Positions 12,701-27,300 are shown, counted from the stretch's first letter. The stretch: 64,000 nucleotides of DNA from Paraspadella gotoi (GCA_051294375.1 CM119270.1:6999279-7063278), one strand, 5' to 3'. Notes: a model not told the origin generated them from the sequence alone. Program-made: numbers and translations.

Positions 12701-15700
12701 GATTTTGGGGCAGTTGATGCGGAAGAAATGGTTGTTGCCCCAGAGGAGGCGGTCGCCGTGGCGGAGCAGGGTGCGCTCCTGGATCACGGAACCGTTGACG
12801 CAGGTTCGCGCCCCGTTGAGTGTCGTGCAGTAGACGGCGCCCTCGCGGACCTTGGGCAACGAAAAGGAATTACATAGGGAAGTGGTTGAATTTTGAGTGG
12901 GTCAGGATTAAATATCTTTTACTGTCCTTTGAAGAGAAAGAGAGAGAGAGCGAGAGCGAGAGAAAGACAGAAAGAAAGTAAAAGAGAGAGAGGGAGATTT
13001 CTGAGGTTCTAGGTATTCAATAGACATCAAAAGCCAAAACCCTTACCTCCAGGATGGCGTGTTCGGGGACGATCCCGAGACCCGAGAGCTGGATGTCCTG
13101 CTCCACCGGTGCGTCGGGTCGTCCCACTTTGGTGAATTCCTTTAGGTAGTAGACGAGGAGCTCGTTTAACGAAGGATCCGCGTTCAGGTTGACCAGATAG
13201 TTTTTGTCGTTCTCAACCTAAGATAAATGAAGCGAATTTGAGGAATACATGAAAATAAAGCGAACAAGCAGGCAAGATCCACAATCCGAACAAAAACCCA
13301 TCCTCCAACCACATTCATCTTTTCGAAACCCACTTTGATCCCCGATGTCTGCACTGAGATGCCCATCTTCTCCAGGGCTTGCTGTCGCTGCTCGTGTATC
13401 TTCTCCGTCTCCTGCAGCTTCTCCTCCCAAGTCTTGGTCATCTCTTTCATCAGCTTCTCGCTCTCCCGAAGCTGCTCGACCAGGTTGCCTCCTCCAGCGC
13501 CGCCGAGTTGGGATCTGAGAAGGAAGGAAGGAGGATGAAGATTTTTATTTTAAATTTTTTTGCCAAGAAAGTCTGTTTTAATAAAATGATGTAGTTATAA
13601 CGTTTATTATTTTAAAACAAACAAAGTCCACCAATGTTTTTTGGTTCATTTTTATAATAGAGCCTCCAGACTCCCCACACATTCCCCACCTTTTGACACA
13701 CCGACACCAACCTCAATATCTCCACTTCCTCCCTCAGCTCCCTGATGATCCTCGCGTTGGGATCTTCGTTGATGACGGCGTGGTTGACGATCCGCTTGGC
13801 GCGGTCGGCGTAGCGCAGCGTCGACAGCGTCTCCTCGTAATTGTCGGCGGCGGGGGAGAGCGTCGCCACCATCACAGTCCGCGAGTTCCCGCCCAAATTG
13901 TCTTTGAGGATCCAGGTGAGGACAGAGTCGCGGTAAGGGACGAACTTACCCTTGCCTGGACGGAGGAGAAGGGGGTTAGCAGAATGATAGAAGCGGGAAT
14001 TAGTGTGGTTCGTCGGAAAGCGCTTTGAAGCAAATAGTCATTGTCAAATGTTCATTGCTCATTGTTCAACCGGCAACTTTGCTTTTTTTCTTATTTTTTT
14101 CCTTTTTTATTTACACTTTTTCCATCTAGTTCCGGCAACAACTTTTTCCCGGCGAACAACTAACCCTTTCCGGCCGCCTGATCGGCCAGTGACGAAATCA
14201 CGAGTCCCAGCGTCGAGAGAGACTTGTTGATGTTGCTGCCTTCTCTGAGTCGGCTGCCCTCTGCGCCCGTCTTTTGCGCCCGCTCGCTGCCCGCCAAGTC
14301 CACGAGGGACATTTTGGAAACCTGGGGGGAGTTAATAAATTAGAAAGATATAATTTTTGAGGGTTTTTGTTTTAATAACTAGTAATTTGATTAAATTTTT
14401 TTTTAAATGTTGATGTTCATTTGCATATCAGCTTTGTTTGTCGTCATTTTTTGTCTGCAATCTTACTTCATCTTAATAAATCTTAGTTCATTCCTCATAT
14501 TATTAACGTTATTTTAGAGACGAAATATTAACATTTTAATAGTTGACAACAACGACAACGTTTTTACAGGAAAACGGACTTGTTTCGATTTATTGTTAGC
14601 CTTCATTAGTCAAAACATGTCCTTTTTCATGTAAAAACACAAATGTTATTATTTCGTCTTTAAATCAAACGCAACAAATTTCAAGAAATAGCGCGATGTC
14701 TCCTAACCTTTTTTTGAAAGAAAATACACCCTGCTAATAAAAATCGCTGTCATTTGCTTCCAATGAAATCTCGATGTCAGTCAGTCAATGACTTTTTTTC
14801 GTATCTGGCCAGATTTCAGCGTTTCCAACCGCATTCTAAACTTGTCCCCAAAAAGAAGTTTTTTTTTTCAAAATTTCGCCAGCTATTTACCAATTCAGAA
14901 GGTTGCCAGACTGACCGACCGATCTCCTGCATCCCACGACCTCACCCGTTTAACCTCACCTTTTCCCCGCTGAGTCCCGAAGGTCGGTCGAAGCGCGACT
15001 GAGTCAGGATGACGTTGAAGACGGCGTGCGACCGCGAACTCTCGCTGTTCATGTTGGTGGCGGCGACGGTGCGCTGCTTGTTCCCTTCGCTCATCAGAGA
15101 GTCGATGTCGTCGAAGGAAGAGACGGCGAGTTGGGAGAGGCCGTCCACGTAGGGACCCAGGATGTTGTGTTCGCGGACCTGATCGGGCGAGGTTGGGAAA
15201 ATTTTATGCGGTAATGTCATTTTTTTGGTATCATGTTGTACAAATTGCGTAGTCGGGCAATTCATAAGTTCACCCCGCCTATAATCATGCTTATGTAACT
15301 AAAGATTTGTAATTTGTTACAGCAAAACAGCCGTCGCTATAAGTAAAACTAGTTTTAACTCATTGATGGTGAATGATTGTAAGATTAGTAGTAGAAACCA
15401 AAGTAATACATATCCTAAATTTAAAACCTTTAATAACCAAAACCTTTTCCTTTTTTTTTCTCCAACTGTTAATAAGAGTTATTGATTGCAAATGATTGAT
15501 TGATTTATTGAAAATGAAACAACGAAAATCTCGTCAATTTCTTTGCATCTTTCACCTCCACTACCGAGTCCCAACTTCCTTGTACCTTGAGGTTCTGCTT
15601 GTTTCCCCGGGGGTCCAAGAGGTCGTGGACTTTCTCATTGTAAATCTCCATGTAGGAGACTTCGACTTTGCACTCGAGGTCTTCGCCTTCGTCGGTGTCG

Positions 15701-16548
15701 GCGATCCGCTCGAACATCCGGTCGCACAGCCTGGGAGGTTGGGAAGTGATCGATCTTAGTAGAGACAATGTTGAGGGATTCGTTTCGCGTCTCACAACTA
15801 ATAAACTAAACTTGTTCCGTTTTTTACGACAATTTTTAATTGTTTAAATTTTAATTAATTAATTTTATTTAATTAACTGTTTTTTTCTCTCTATTTTATA
15901 ATGTTTTTTTTTTTTGCTTAGACTTAGTCTATGTTTGTTTGTTTGTTTGTTTGTTGATGATGATTGTACTGAATCAAACTCGTTGTATTCGAATAAAATC
16001 GCATAAATACAACAACAACAACAACAACAACATCAACAACAAGACGACCGCTGCCAAATCCACCTGGGAATGATGCCTTTCTGCTCGTCGGTGCCCATCA
16101 TGGAGTAGGACTTGCCCGAACCCGTCTGCCCGTAAGCGAAGATGCAGGCGTTGTAGCCTCCGAAGGCGTTGTCAAGGATGTCGACCCCGAGGGCGTTGAA
16201 GACGGTCTCCTGACTCGCGAAGTTGGCGTCGCCCGGCGACACGGACCAGAAGCAGTGGTCGAAGGCGAACGACTTTGGGTTTTTGCCGATGGAGGCGTTT
16301 TGCTGTTGCTGTTGTTGAGAAGAAGGATCTTGCTGTTGTTGCTGTTGCTGCCCGGCGAGTTCGTGGGGGTGATGGAGGACGATCTGTTCGTCGCCGTCGA
16401 CGGCCAGGCAGACCTTGCAGCCCAGCGCCAACTCGCGTCGGTTGAGCGGACGAATGCGGACGGCCACCTTCACTTTGGCCGAGTCTTTGTCCGACGTCGC
16501 CGCCGCCGCCGACGACGCCACCGACGACGCCGCCGATGACGCCGCCAT
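6720..16548 (-). CDS. KIF13B: Kinesin-3 motor protein, KIF13A/B (Khc-73) family
   Basis: Plus-end microtubule motor for vesicle transport. Fourteen coding exons, read right to left: 16064-16548, 15586-15730, 14960-15178, 14165-14321, 13712-13955, 13334-13514, 13047-13217, 12161-12850, 11573-11740, 10703-11146, 9708-10493, 8943-9335, 8203-8802, 6720-7946. All introns are GT-AG and every junction keeps frame, giving 1969 aa, close to fly Khc-73. The motor domain (about 26-380) shows VAVRIRP, the P-loop GQTGSGKS (about 140), switch I NSESSRSH and switch II DLAGSE. An FHA domain follows (about 480-580), then a KIF13-type stalk with conserved GSGIPGAP and EIVSNIP blocks, then a C-terminal CAP-Gly domain with GKNDG near 1920. 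The CAP-Gly places it with KIF13B/Khc-73 rather than KIF13A. The start is the ATG at 16548 in good context. The frame stays open upstream without an ATG, and an acceptor-like CAG at 16599-16601 suggests an upstream 5' UTR exon. Exon 1 carries two poly-Gln runs inside the motor domain. The last exon has a Glu-rich acidic stretch. Confidence 0.93.
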
Positions 16549-16602
16549 CGCGGGCGGGCGGGGGCGCGGCAAGGAGGCTGGGGAGTGGGGTGGCGTCACT
16601 GT

Positions 16603-16608
<6 letters not shown>

Positions 16609-16676
<68 letters not shown>
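16609..16676. repeat. (GA)n microsatellite next to the KIF13 start
   Basis: About 68 bp of GA on the plus strand. On the gene's strand this is CT-rich and ends in CCCACAG, an acceptor-like site 51 bp before the ATG. Confidence 0.95.
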
Positions 16677-16679
<3 letters not shown>

Positions 16680-17062
16680 ACTATTTGACTGTTTGAAAAA
16701 GAATCTCGGGTCGCGATACCCTTTGCATCGGACAAAGAGTGAGACAGAGTCAGAGTCAGAGACTGATAAAAAAAAATTGACTGACGTTGAGATATCTCTT
16801 TTATCGAACGGAGACTCGAAGAGTCAGAGAGATAGAGAGGGAGAGAGAGACTAATAACATTATCGAATAAAAAAGTGGTTTTATATAAAAACCTAAAAAA
16901 ACCGAAAGAGAACGAACACTATTTTTTTCCCGGTCGATTTAATCCGATGAAATTCTTCGAGTGTTTAAAAAAATATTTGAAAAAATAGTTCAAATGGGAA
17001 AAAAATAACTTTTTTTTACATCGAGAAAATTCAATAAATAAAAAAAAAACGAAACTAAGGCA

Positions 17063-17136
17063 AGGACTAATGGCTCAGTGGTTAAAACACGCGAATAACC
17101 ACGAAGGATCTCGGGTTCAAATCCGTTGGTTAATTA
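17063..17136 (+). repeat. tRNA-like sequence (possible SINE head)
   Basis: A-box-like TGGCTCAGTGG at 17071 and B-box-like GGTTCAAATCC at 17114 lie at tRNA spacing. The T stem and acceptor stem do not pair well, so a working tRNA is unlikely. A tRNA pseudogene or SINE fragment fits better. Confidence 0.5.
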
Positions 17137-17624
17137 TTTTGTGAAGGAATTAAAAAGATTCCCTCAGTGAACTAACTTTCAAATATCATACAGTCTCTTT
17201 TCATAACGATTTCAAAAGAAACAAAAAAGAAAACGAACAAAATGTTTCTTTAAACGAGACAAGTCTAAGAAAAATTATGAGTCATCCGCGCCGCCCACGA
17301 AGAGAAAAGAAAACGGGTCGGTCTGATTAAGACGAGGAACTGGCGAGAGCGACTATTTTGAAAACAACAAGAGGATAACTTTCAAAAATTCGAAAATTTG
17401 TTTTGAATTTTTTTTGTTTTGTTTTCATTTTATACAACTTGAAAATAGCCGATCGTAAACGTTGAATGAATAGGATACAAAATAAAATTACGTAAAAGAA
17501 TAAAAGGAAAAAAGAAACGACGGCTGGAAGTAAAAATGTTTGCAATTCTGAGTAAAAATCTGTTTGCATTTCTCTTCCACTGAGAAACAACATCTAATCC
17601 AATCGGGAGAAAATTCTTTAAGGT

Positions 17625-17625
<1 letters not shown>

Positions 17626-17685
<60 letters not shown>

Positions 17686-17720
17686 TCTCTCTCATCTCTC
17701 TCTCTCTCTCTCTCTCTCTT
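17626..17720. repeat. (CT)n microsatellite, interrupted
   Basis: CT run with a few TCTTCT and CATC breaks. Confidence 0.95.
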
Positions 17721-17914
17721 TAAAAAAAATCAGATTAACCGTCCACTTTATCGGGATTCACTCCTTATCTCTCTGGATACTCAGAAAAAAAGAAACAGAG
17801 AGAGAAAAAAAAAGAGAGAGAGAGAGATCATCCTTTTCGATACCAATTCCATGGGAAAATTCCGGTTTCTCGAGTTTCGCGAGCGATTTCGGCTAAATTC
17901 TTAGCCTTCCCCCT

Positions 17915-18025
<111 letters not shown>

Positions 18026-18404
18026 TTCCCTTTCTCTCAAAATTATCTTTCTTTCACTCTCAGCACTCCGTCTTTGCCCATCCCTAACCCGACGGGCAAA
18101 GAAAGAAACAGGACCGAGGAATATTCTCTCTCTCTCAGTAGCTCGTTCTCTTTATATTTCTGTCTCTCTCTATTTCACTCTCTCACCTGTTATGGTATAC
18201 CGTTCAGCGTATATTCGTCACATCGGTGAAAAGGAAATTTAAAAGCGAAAAAAAAAGAAAACTAGTTTTCTTTTTTTTTAAATTGACATCGCATAGAAGA
18301 CGACTTCATTTTTCTTTCATTGCGACGATGTCATTTTGACGTCGTTTTTGACGTCGGTGTTAACGTCGGGACGAGTTCGTGAGAGGCTCTTGCGGAACAT
18401 GGCT

Positions 18405-18519
<115 letters not shown>

Positions 18520-19283
18520 GCCGCAGCAGCAGCGGTGCCATCCTCTTCAGCGGCCGCCTCTCCGCTGGATCGGTTTTGGAGAGGCGGCGCAGTAACACCG
18601 CTGCTTATCTCATAATAATGCGGCGAGTGGCGGCCTCTGTGCTAGAGAGAGCGAGAGCACCATGGTTTACCGAAATTCTTTTTTTTTTTCTCTTTCGATT
18701 TAAGGAAAAGGAGGAAAGAATTCGAGGAGGATTTTTCACTTAAGTCTTCTCAAAAAATCGATCTAATCCGAACGTTTTTTTTTCCTGTCCAATCAAAGTC
18801 GTAGGTCCAATCAGCGATATCCAATCAAATGATGATCGACCATCTACGGTGATTTGATTGGCTCAGATAAAAATAAATCTACCAATCACTAGTGGCGCAG
18901 AAAAATTATCACGTGACTACTGAATTCTATTAATGATGCAAATAATGTAATTAATCTTGAATATTGAATGATAAGAGCAAGCATAAATTTAGATTTCCAA
19001 AATTATATTGTTTGATAAAGTCATAAATTATTGTTTCCTGAAAAAAGTTTTATTTTAGAGAGGTTAAAGAATAAATTGTTTCACCATCACATTTTTTTTC
19101 TTACCCCCTAAGAACGACACTATAGAGAGAAAGAAAGAGAGTTAGAGAGAGAAAGGGGGGAAAAGATAATAAACTCTTTTCTCCATCGTCGTCGTCGCCA
19201 TTCAAATTTAATTCCTTGATTTTTTCCTTTCGCTTTTTTTATTCTAAAACCAAACCCCCGGTTCTGAGGAAGAGTTACCAGCA

Positions 19284-19285
<2 letters not shown>

Positions 19286-19333
<48 letters not shown>
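19286..19333. repeat. (CT)n microsatellite
   Basis: About 45 bp of CT. Confidence 0.95.
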
Positions 19334-19343
<10 letters not shown>

Positions 19344-21385
19344 TCTTCTCTCTTCTCTCTCTCATGTTCCTCCATTAGGCTCCCAAAGAATTTTTTGCCT
19401 TACCAAAGAACGTCGGGCTCCCAACTTTGACTTCATTCTCTCTCTCTCTCTCTCTCTCTTTCTTTTTCTTTCACGTGCGCTCTCTCGGCCGTGCATCCTG
19501 GCAACGCGTGTCATCCTGCATCAGCACAACATCCGCCCGGAGGCCCAGCGCACACGCGCGCAAGAGAGCGAGCGAGAGAGAGATAGAGAGCTAGAGAGAG
19601 AGGCTCACTAGACGGGGCGAGCGGCCAGGAGAGTCGACTTACATCTTCTAGAATTCCTCCTCCTCCTCCTCCTCCTCCACCGATGCCAGGATGATGATGA
19701 TGATGACGAGAACGACGACGACGACGACGACGACGCCCAGTGCAACAGTAGCCAAACCATATTTCTATCCGTTTCGGTTCCACGGAGATTTTTTTTTATT
19801 TTGTTTACGGTCGCGGGGTTTTCGATCCCCGGTGTGAGGGTTCGATCCGGTACTGATTCCCCCGTACTTTGCCGATTGGGTAACTCCATTTGGTTATTTT
19901 TTCCCCAATGGAATACGAAAACAGTCGAGAAATGTCGTTACCCTCAAATACAGCGATCATGAGCGTGACGGGAACGCGCGGAAATGTCCGACCCGACTGA
20001 CGTCTCTCGTTTTCCATGTTTCATCAATTTTTCTTTCTTTTTCTTTCCAGCGAATCTTTTTTTTCTCCTCTTCGAACTCGGTCCCTCCCCTTTAAAGTCC
20101 CGGAAGTGAAAAAAAACCTACGTTGACGCCCACCTTCGCCACGCCCGCCGTCACGTCGTAACTTACCCTACCCACGTTTTCGTTTTTCGCGATTTAAAAC
20201 TTTTAATTTGACCATTAATCTACTCCGTTTCTCTCTGTCTTTTGAAAAAAAAAATTCAAACCCTTTCCCTCGATTCTCATCCTCGAACCGCGATCTCATA
20301 AATTCGAGTCGGGGCCGAGAATGTCTTCAGCGTCGCCTCCACGCTTCCAACGCTTCGTCCGTCGAAAGGACGATCGAATTTCATCTTTCGTCGATCGATG
20401 ATAAGAAAAGTCGTCGAAGGATGCGACGCGAGTGTCCGAGCGTGACACGGGTCCGCCTCGGCGTCACCGCGTATTTGCGTTGAAACAAACGAATACAAAT
20501 TTAACGAAGGAATACATTTAAAAAAATAAAAATACTTGAAAAACGGAGCAAATCAAGAGAACGGGCATGGATTAATTCGTATCGCGTCTCGCCGCGCGAA
20601 TTTACGCTTCCCCTCCCATCGTTTAAATCATTTCGAAGATTTTAACGGAGAATAATCCACTTTTCCCATTGATTTTTATTTTTGTTCCCAGTTTAATTTT
20701 TTTTTCTTCTAAATTTCAGTTCCCCTTTTTGTTTTTTTGTTTTGTTTTTTTCTTGTTCGATGGCGCCACACTTCATTCCGATTTTATTTCTGCGAATCAA
20801 CGAACGAGATCTCAATTCAACGAGGCCCAACGATTGACTAAAATAAAATAAAAAAATAATAAAACAAAAAACGAAAGTGAAAAAAAAAATCCGCAAAAAC
20901 GAGCGTTTTAATTGCGCTTGCGCATTTCGTTCTTCTATCATTTCGTCGACGCCACGCCCTTCCCCATTGCTCCTCGGTGGTTTCGTTATGATGCGGCGCC
21001 GGTCTCGGCCCGGCGTCGACACGGACGTCGCCGCCGAGAGCACCGCCGCGCGGGGCCGTTGAACCGTAGGGAGAGGGCCGATTTCTCCCGGCGGCGGATC
21101 GGCGTCATGGACGACGGCGACGCCGGAAAATCCCGGCTTCCGCCCGTGGTCGCCGGAATCGCCGTCGTCGGGAAGGCCGCAATGAAATCGTCTTCCGTTT
21201 TTCGTTGTCGTTAGTTTCTTTTTTCCCTCCCTTCAATTTCCCTAATCCCCCTTCCCCCGCATCACCCGTCTCCATTCGCACTCCGACACCCCATCGCTAA
21301 AGTCTCCCCCTCACCCTCTCTCGTCCGCGGGTCTTCGAAACCATTCGAACGCCCCCCGACGATCCTCTTCCCCCCGCTCCCTCAA

Positions 21386-24300
21386 ATGACGGAGAAAATG
21401 TCGATGCGACCGCGGGGCCAGTCGACGGGGAAACCGCACAAGGCCACCTTCAAGTCCTACCTGCAGGAAAACATTACGGAGCCGGGCTACGCCGCCAGCG
21501 GCAACAACGGCGTCCACCGGAGCGGCGGTGGCGGCGGATCGTCCTCGAACTCTTCGTCGGCGCCGCACCCCGCGGACGGGGCCTCGATCGAAGACGACGA
21601 CCACCAAATCGCCGTCGACGGTCTCCCCAACGACGTCGTCGAGGGCGGCGGCTTCGAGAGCCTCGAGGAGGGCTACGAGGAGACTCAGTTGGAGGTCTTG
21701 CTGGAGCCCGTGTTGCTCCGAGGCGAAGTCGTCCGGCACAGAGCCGAGAACGTTCTCAAGTGAGGAGTCGTTGGTTTTATTACTTATTTATTACTATTTC
21801 TTTTATTATTCTTTAAAGGGCACATCTTACTTAAGTAATAAGTTACTGTTGGTCATTTTAACAAATTCTAAACCAGAATTTAAAAAATAAATCAAAAACT
21901 AAGTTGTGTTGTTGTTTTCAAGGTACGCTAATTTCAGCGGTTTCAAGCACGGCTGCTCAGGAGTTCTTTACCTGACCAACTTTCGAATCGCCTTCGTCAC
22001 GTCGGAAAACTTTGGAACCGCGCAAACACACCAGGTTTAAATCAAATTCACAAAAAAGTTTCATAAATAGAGATTTAAATATTTTCAGCAAACTTTCCCC
22101 CTAACATATTTCATATATTTCGAATAAATCGAAATGAATACAGACGATGGGAGCCCTAATCAAGTTTTTTGTCAGTCAGGAATTTGTGAATAATACTCTA
22201 CAAGGTAGTATTAAGTTAAATTCTTTATTTTTTCAATGATAAAAAAATCATTTAAGCAACCTGAGATAACGCAGTTAACGATTGGGCCATTTTCTCCCCC
22301 TTTAATTTTGCCCGTACAAATTTCTTCTCCCTTCCTAACATTCTCATTTTCTCTCTACCCATTTTCTTCTTTGCCCGTGACACCCCCCCTACTTTACCCG
22401 ACCGCGCCCTCCGCAACCCCTCCCCTCTCCCCTCAGAAGAACAAACTCTTCGGCGACCACGACATTCCGCTCGGCCGCGTCGACGGCGTCTTCCAACTCG
22501 GCTCCACCTCGACGACGAGAAAACGATTGCGCGGCAAGGTCGCCGCCAGCCACAAGATCAAGGCGCTGCAGATCTACTGCAAGGACTTCGAGATCCACAC
22601 CTTCTCCTTCAAATTCGCGCGGGAGCGATTCCTCGTCAACGAATTCGTCAACGCCCTCGCCCAGGCCGTCGCGCCGGAGAAGCCCCAGTACGAGCTCCTC
22701 TTCGCCTTCGCCTACCGAACGCCGCCCGATCACGTCGAGGACACGGAAGGGACACGAACGTTCCACGAGGCCAAGGACCTCGACCACGAGCTCCACCGGC
22801 TCCACTGCGCCAACCTTTGGCGAGTGACCCACGTCAACCGGAACTTTCGGCTCTCCGCCCTTCTGCCGCAGTATTTCGTCATCCCGAGGCACATGGTCGA
22901 CCACGCGTGGGAGCGGTTGGCCGGATTCTTCACCGGCGGCAACGCCATCCAATGGAATTACACCCACTCGAACGGGTGCAGCCTCGTCACGATGTCGACG
23001 GTGAACGAGGAGAAGGAGAAACAGAGGCAGCAGCCCGACGAAGTCATCCCCGTGTGGGAGGCCATCGCGCGGGAAGGGGAGAAGAAGCAGCCCTCGGAGT
23101 GCATCGTCAGGGTGAGTTGGAAGGATTTTGGGTTCAGAAACGGTGACTAACAAATTATCCACAGAAATATACTTCGGGGAGGAAAAACTACTTTAAGCGA
23201 TATGCCTCATATCATGTCAACTAATTATTTTCAAGGGATGACAAAATTAGTGAAGTAAAATAAAATAAGGAAGAGGTTCTTAAAAAAAATATGATTTAAA
23301 TGTGGATTTTTTCTTTGAGTAGTGTTGGTTAAGAATCATCGAGAAATAAGCTTAACAATATATACGTCATAAGGCGATCATTCTATACGTAGATGCGGTG
23401 ATCTCTATTAAAATTATAATTCAATTTCATGTTATTTCACGTTTCTTTTCTATTTACTATATAGGCTTAAATTTTTAGATGACCTAATTCCGCGCCTATA
23501 AAATCTGATTTCTTAAAATTGGAATCTCGAACGAGGATGGTTAAGGGTTTTTTTTAAAAGTCAGCAAGGGCATCGTGCTGTCCTCTGGATTAGTCCACGA
23601 TTCAGTAATCTGGGGGGATATTGGTACAAGGAAGATTGGTCGCTGTTACTAATCCGTGGTGCTCATGGGATTCGGTTGGAACTCGCTCTGGGGCAATAGT
23701 AGTTACTCTTGTACTCCCAATGTATACGAATTCGGAGTTTTTGCTTTTCGCTGATCGACCCTCGACGATTTTATTTCTCCAACTCCGCGTGAGAGATTTG
23801 GCGCGACCCGCCGGTTACTAATCACACTTACGCCCTGTTAAATCGCCGTCTTCGCTTTCAAAAGAAAAAAAAGTTAATTTCTTGGCCCCCCCCTCCGCCC
23901 CCCTTTCCCTCGGATTTCCCCCTTTCCCAGTGTCGTCTCTAAAAAAAGAGAGATAGACGGAGAGAGGGGGGGGGGAAAGAGAAACGAAATTCATTAGCTC
24001 CATTGAAACGCAAGCGCGAGGGAACGAAATCGTTGGAAGAGAGACGGATTTAGGAAAAGCAGGGCAGGGTGGGGGAGAGAGAGCGGGGAGGAAGAGAGAA
24101 GGATATGGGATGGGAGCGGAACTAAACCGGGGAGAAGAGCTAAAGAAGACGCAATAAAACGGGCGACAGATAGGGAGAAAATTAAGAAGAGGGAAGAAGA
24201 AAACTTAAGTAGTAATTGGGGGAAAGAGAGCAGATAGGGGAGAGAGAGAAAGATAGAGATTTGGCATTTTATTCAGGAACGAGGAACGATTCGAACGGGA

Positions 24301-27300
24301 CGGAAGCTGTAAACATCGGAGTCACGAATGAGCCGTCCGATCATCAGTCAAGATGACTGATGACTGTCGCTACAGAGATTCATTGGTGTCGATGTCGGTG
24401 TTATTTTCATAAGAATTGGCTAACTGTTGATAATGAATCAACGGCAATAGAAACGAGGCCGATTCCAGAAAAAAAAACGTGAAATTTCGTTCATCTGTAA
24501 ATTAATGAAACGGAATGTTCCATTCGCCGTCCACAATTGCCCGTCACAACTGTGAATTCAGTTCGTCATCGCCTTCACTATTGTCGCCGCTAAGATCCGC
24601 GTCGTTCTTCTAGAAGGAGGAGGAAGAGGATGGCGGCGCAGGAATAAAATCTCACTTATCGTCGGCGTCGACTTTCGCTCTCCATTTCGCCTTCGGTCGC
24701 GAGTCAATCGCGAGAGAGAGGGAGTGAGAAGCTACAGAGAGAGAGAGAAAGAGCGCATTCTCCTTATTACTCGCCGGTTGTTGAGTGTCGTCGGCTCGCA
24801 GTCTTTTCGGACGTTTCGACACCGAAATGTGTACGGTTCTGTCGCGAAGGAAAACAGTTAAAATGCAATGGCTCGAAATTCCGTTTTAGCGAGGCAATAG
24901 TTATTCAATTTATAATATTTTATATATTGATTTCAACTCCGAATTTCCAGTTTACAGAGACTCATTTTTATCTTTCAAATTAATGAGAGAATATATAAGT
25001 AAATTAAGAAAGGACGGTGCAACTTCCCCATTAACTGAGACACATTCCATTTAATGTGAGGCATTCTTTTCATTGAACATGGTTTCAATCACCTCGGCAT
25101 TCTAATCAGCGTGTTACGTAGCCGAGCGTCGAAACGACGCTAATAGTCAACTACGATGGAGATAAATTCGCCTTGGCGGTTGTTCCGGAGTTAAGAGACG
25201 CTGGCGGTACGCGACCTTATTACTCTCTGTGGAGAGAATTGAGCTTCGGTTAGGATCATGGGGATTGGGGAGGTTTCGGTGGGAGTTGAGAGAAATAAAA
25301 AAAATATTTTTGCTGTTCGTCACTGAAAAATCAGGGGGGGGTTCATTGAGTCATGTTTGCATTTTCGTTTATCTTCGAAACTATGAAGAACTATTTTATT
25401 TATAATAATTTTTTCTATGTCCTTCTTAGAATGAAGAACCTGAGGTAGATTGTTATCTTTCAATAATATTCAATCAATTTCTGGAATGATTTAAATAATG
25501 AAATTTTCAAATTGCTGATTGAAATCCAGCGGTCGGGTTGACTGATATACCAATACCGTTTTGAAAAAAAAAAATATTTTTTTTTGGTTGGGTGAAGCGT
25601 ATCATGTTGATCCGAAACAAACCTCTTGGTGTTTTCCTCCCAAAATAAATTGTTTCAAATCACCGATTTTGGATGAATCATCTTGTTTGCATTAATGATT
25701 CCGCTAATGATTTTTCTTTCCTCCTACCCCTTCCCACCTTCCGTCCTCCATCCCACCTTCCGCCCAACAACCCACCACCTCCACGCCACAGGTTAAGGAG
25801 GTGGTGAAGCGAACCCACCCGGCTCTCAGCGTGCCCGTCATCGTCGATTTGGACGAGTGCTTGGTCTCCGTCCGGGACATGGCGGTCAGCTTCGAGCGGC
25901 TCAAAGATCTCTGCATGCCTTCGTCGGAGGAGGAGTTGAAAACGCAGGACCCGACCTGGTTCTCCTCGGTGCAAAACACACAGTGGCTTCAGGTTTGAGG
26001 AAAAAAGAGAGAATGGAGAAAAACGAACTACTAAAATGATAGTTTTTTTTCTAAAACACAAGACGAGACTAAAGACAAGACGAGATGGTTTTTGAATTAT
26101 ATATATTTTAAAAAAGTATTTAGCAATGGGTGGGATGGTGGGATCGGGACAATTAAGAAATTATCAAATTCTTTTAAAAGTTATTGATAATACATTTTTT
26201 GAGTGATGGTGGCCATCATTGACAAACAATGACAAAGAAGATGAAAGGGATCAAAATATCGACAAAACTGGTGACAATAACAACCACCACGACGAAACTA
26301 CCTCTGTTAAGTTGTTAGTGATCAATCTCTCTCTCAGGGCGTGCGCATGAGCCTGACGGCCGCCTTCGAAGTCTCCCAGTGGCTCGTGACGCGGAAGAAG
26401 AGCGTGATCATCCGCGAGTCGAACGGTGCCCGCGATCTGGCGCCGCTCGTGTCCTCCTTGGTCCATTTGATGCTTGACCCGCACTCGCGGACCATTGCCG
26501 GCTTCCAGACTCTCGTCGAGAAGGAGTGGGTGGCCAAAGGGCACCGGTTCCTGGAGCGGCTCGGCGTCATGGGCGTCCGCGAGAGCGAGGCCGAGTCGCC
26601 CGTCTTTCTCCACTTCCTCGACTGCGCCTGGCAACTCTGCCGCCAATTTCCCTCGCAGTTCGAGTTCTCCGAGATCTACCTGGCCAGCGTCATCGACGCC
26701 ACTCACCTAGGACTCTTTGAGAACTTCGTCTTCGCCTCTGAACATCAGAGGGTCAGGACGATACAGGTGAGTGGGCTTATGGAGGAGCTTGTGGAGCGTG
26801 TAGGCTGGACAGAGGGGATTATTTTTCAGGTCGGAAAGTAGATACATTGGGTTCTTTGAATGTCTGACTTTTTCAAAGAATTTAAAAAAATAAAGCTGAT
26901 TTTACATGAGGTCTACCGTATCTTTCTTTAAAGAAAACGATCATCTACGATTCTACATAATAAAAGGTTCTGACTTAATAATTTGACAGATTAACTTTCG
27001 TAAACTACATTAAATATAATACATACATCTTATTTTAATTATTCTCATTAACAAAATAAAATTTTCACCTCTAGTTGATTATTTAATAGTAATTGTATCA
27101 TATTAATTTTGTACTAAGCAAACTTACGTCAGTACGAAACCTTTATTCATATGAAAACCATGCCCCCAATGCCCCTTCCCCATTACTTCCCCCCCCTTCC
27201 TTCCCCTTTCTAACCTCCTCTCCCTATCTCGTTCCCAGAGTTTCGAAAAGGAGCGACGGCCCTTCCGCGCGCCGAGCGTTTGGGACTGGGGCACCCAATT

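Noticed and set aside
17063-17136. Functional tRNA gene
   Set aside because: A and B boxes are present, but T and acceptor stems do not pair, so it is listed only as tRNA-like.
20989-21214. Small GC-rich ATG frames upstream of MTMR10
   Set aside because: As separate genes they have no support; at most they are upstream ORFs in a leader.
22389-23162. 257-codon minus-strand open frame
   Set aside because: Antisense of MTMR10-type exon 3, whose sense frame is clearly conserved.
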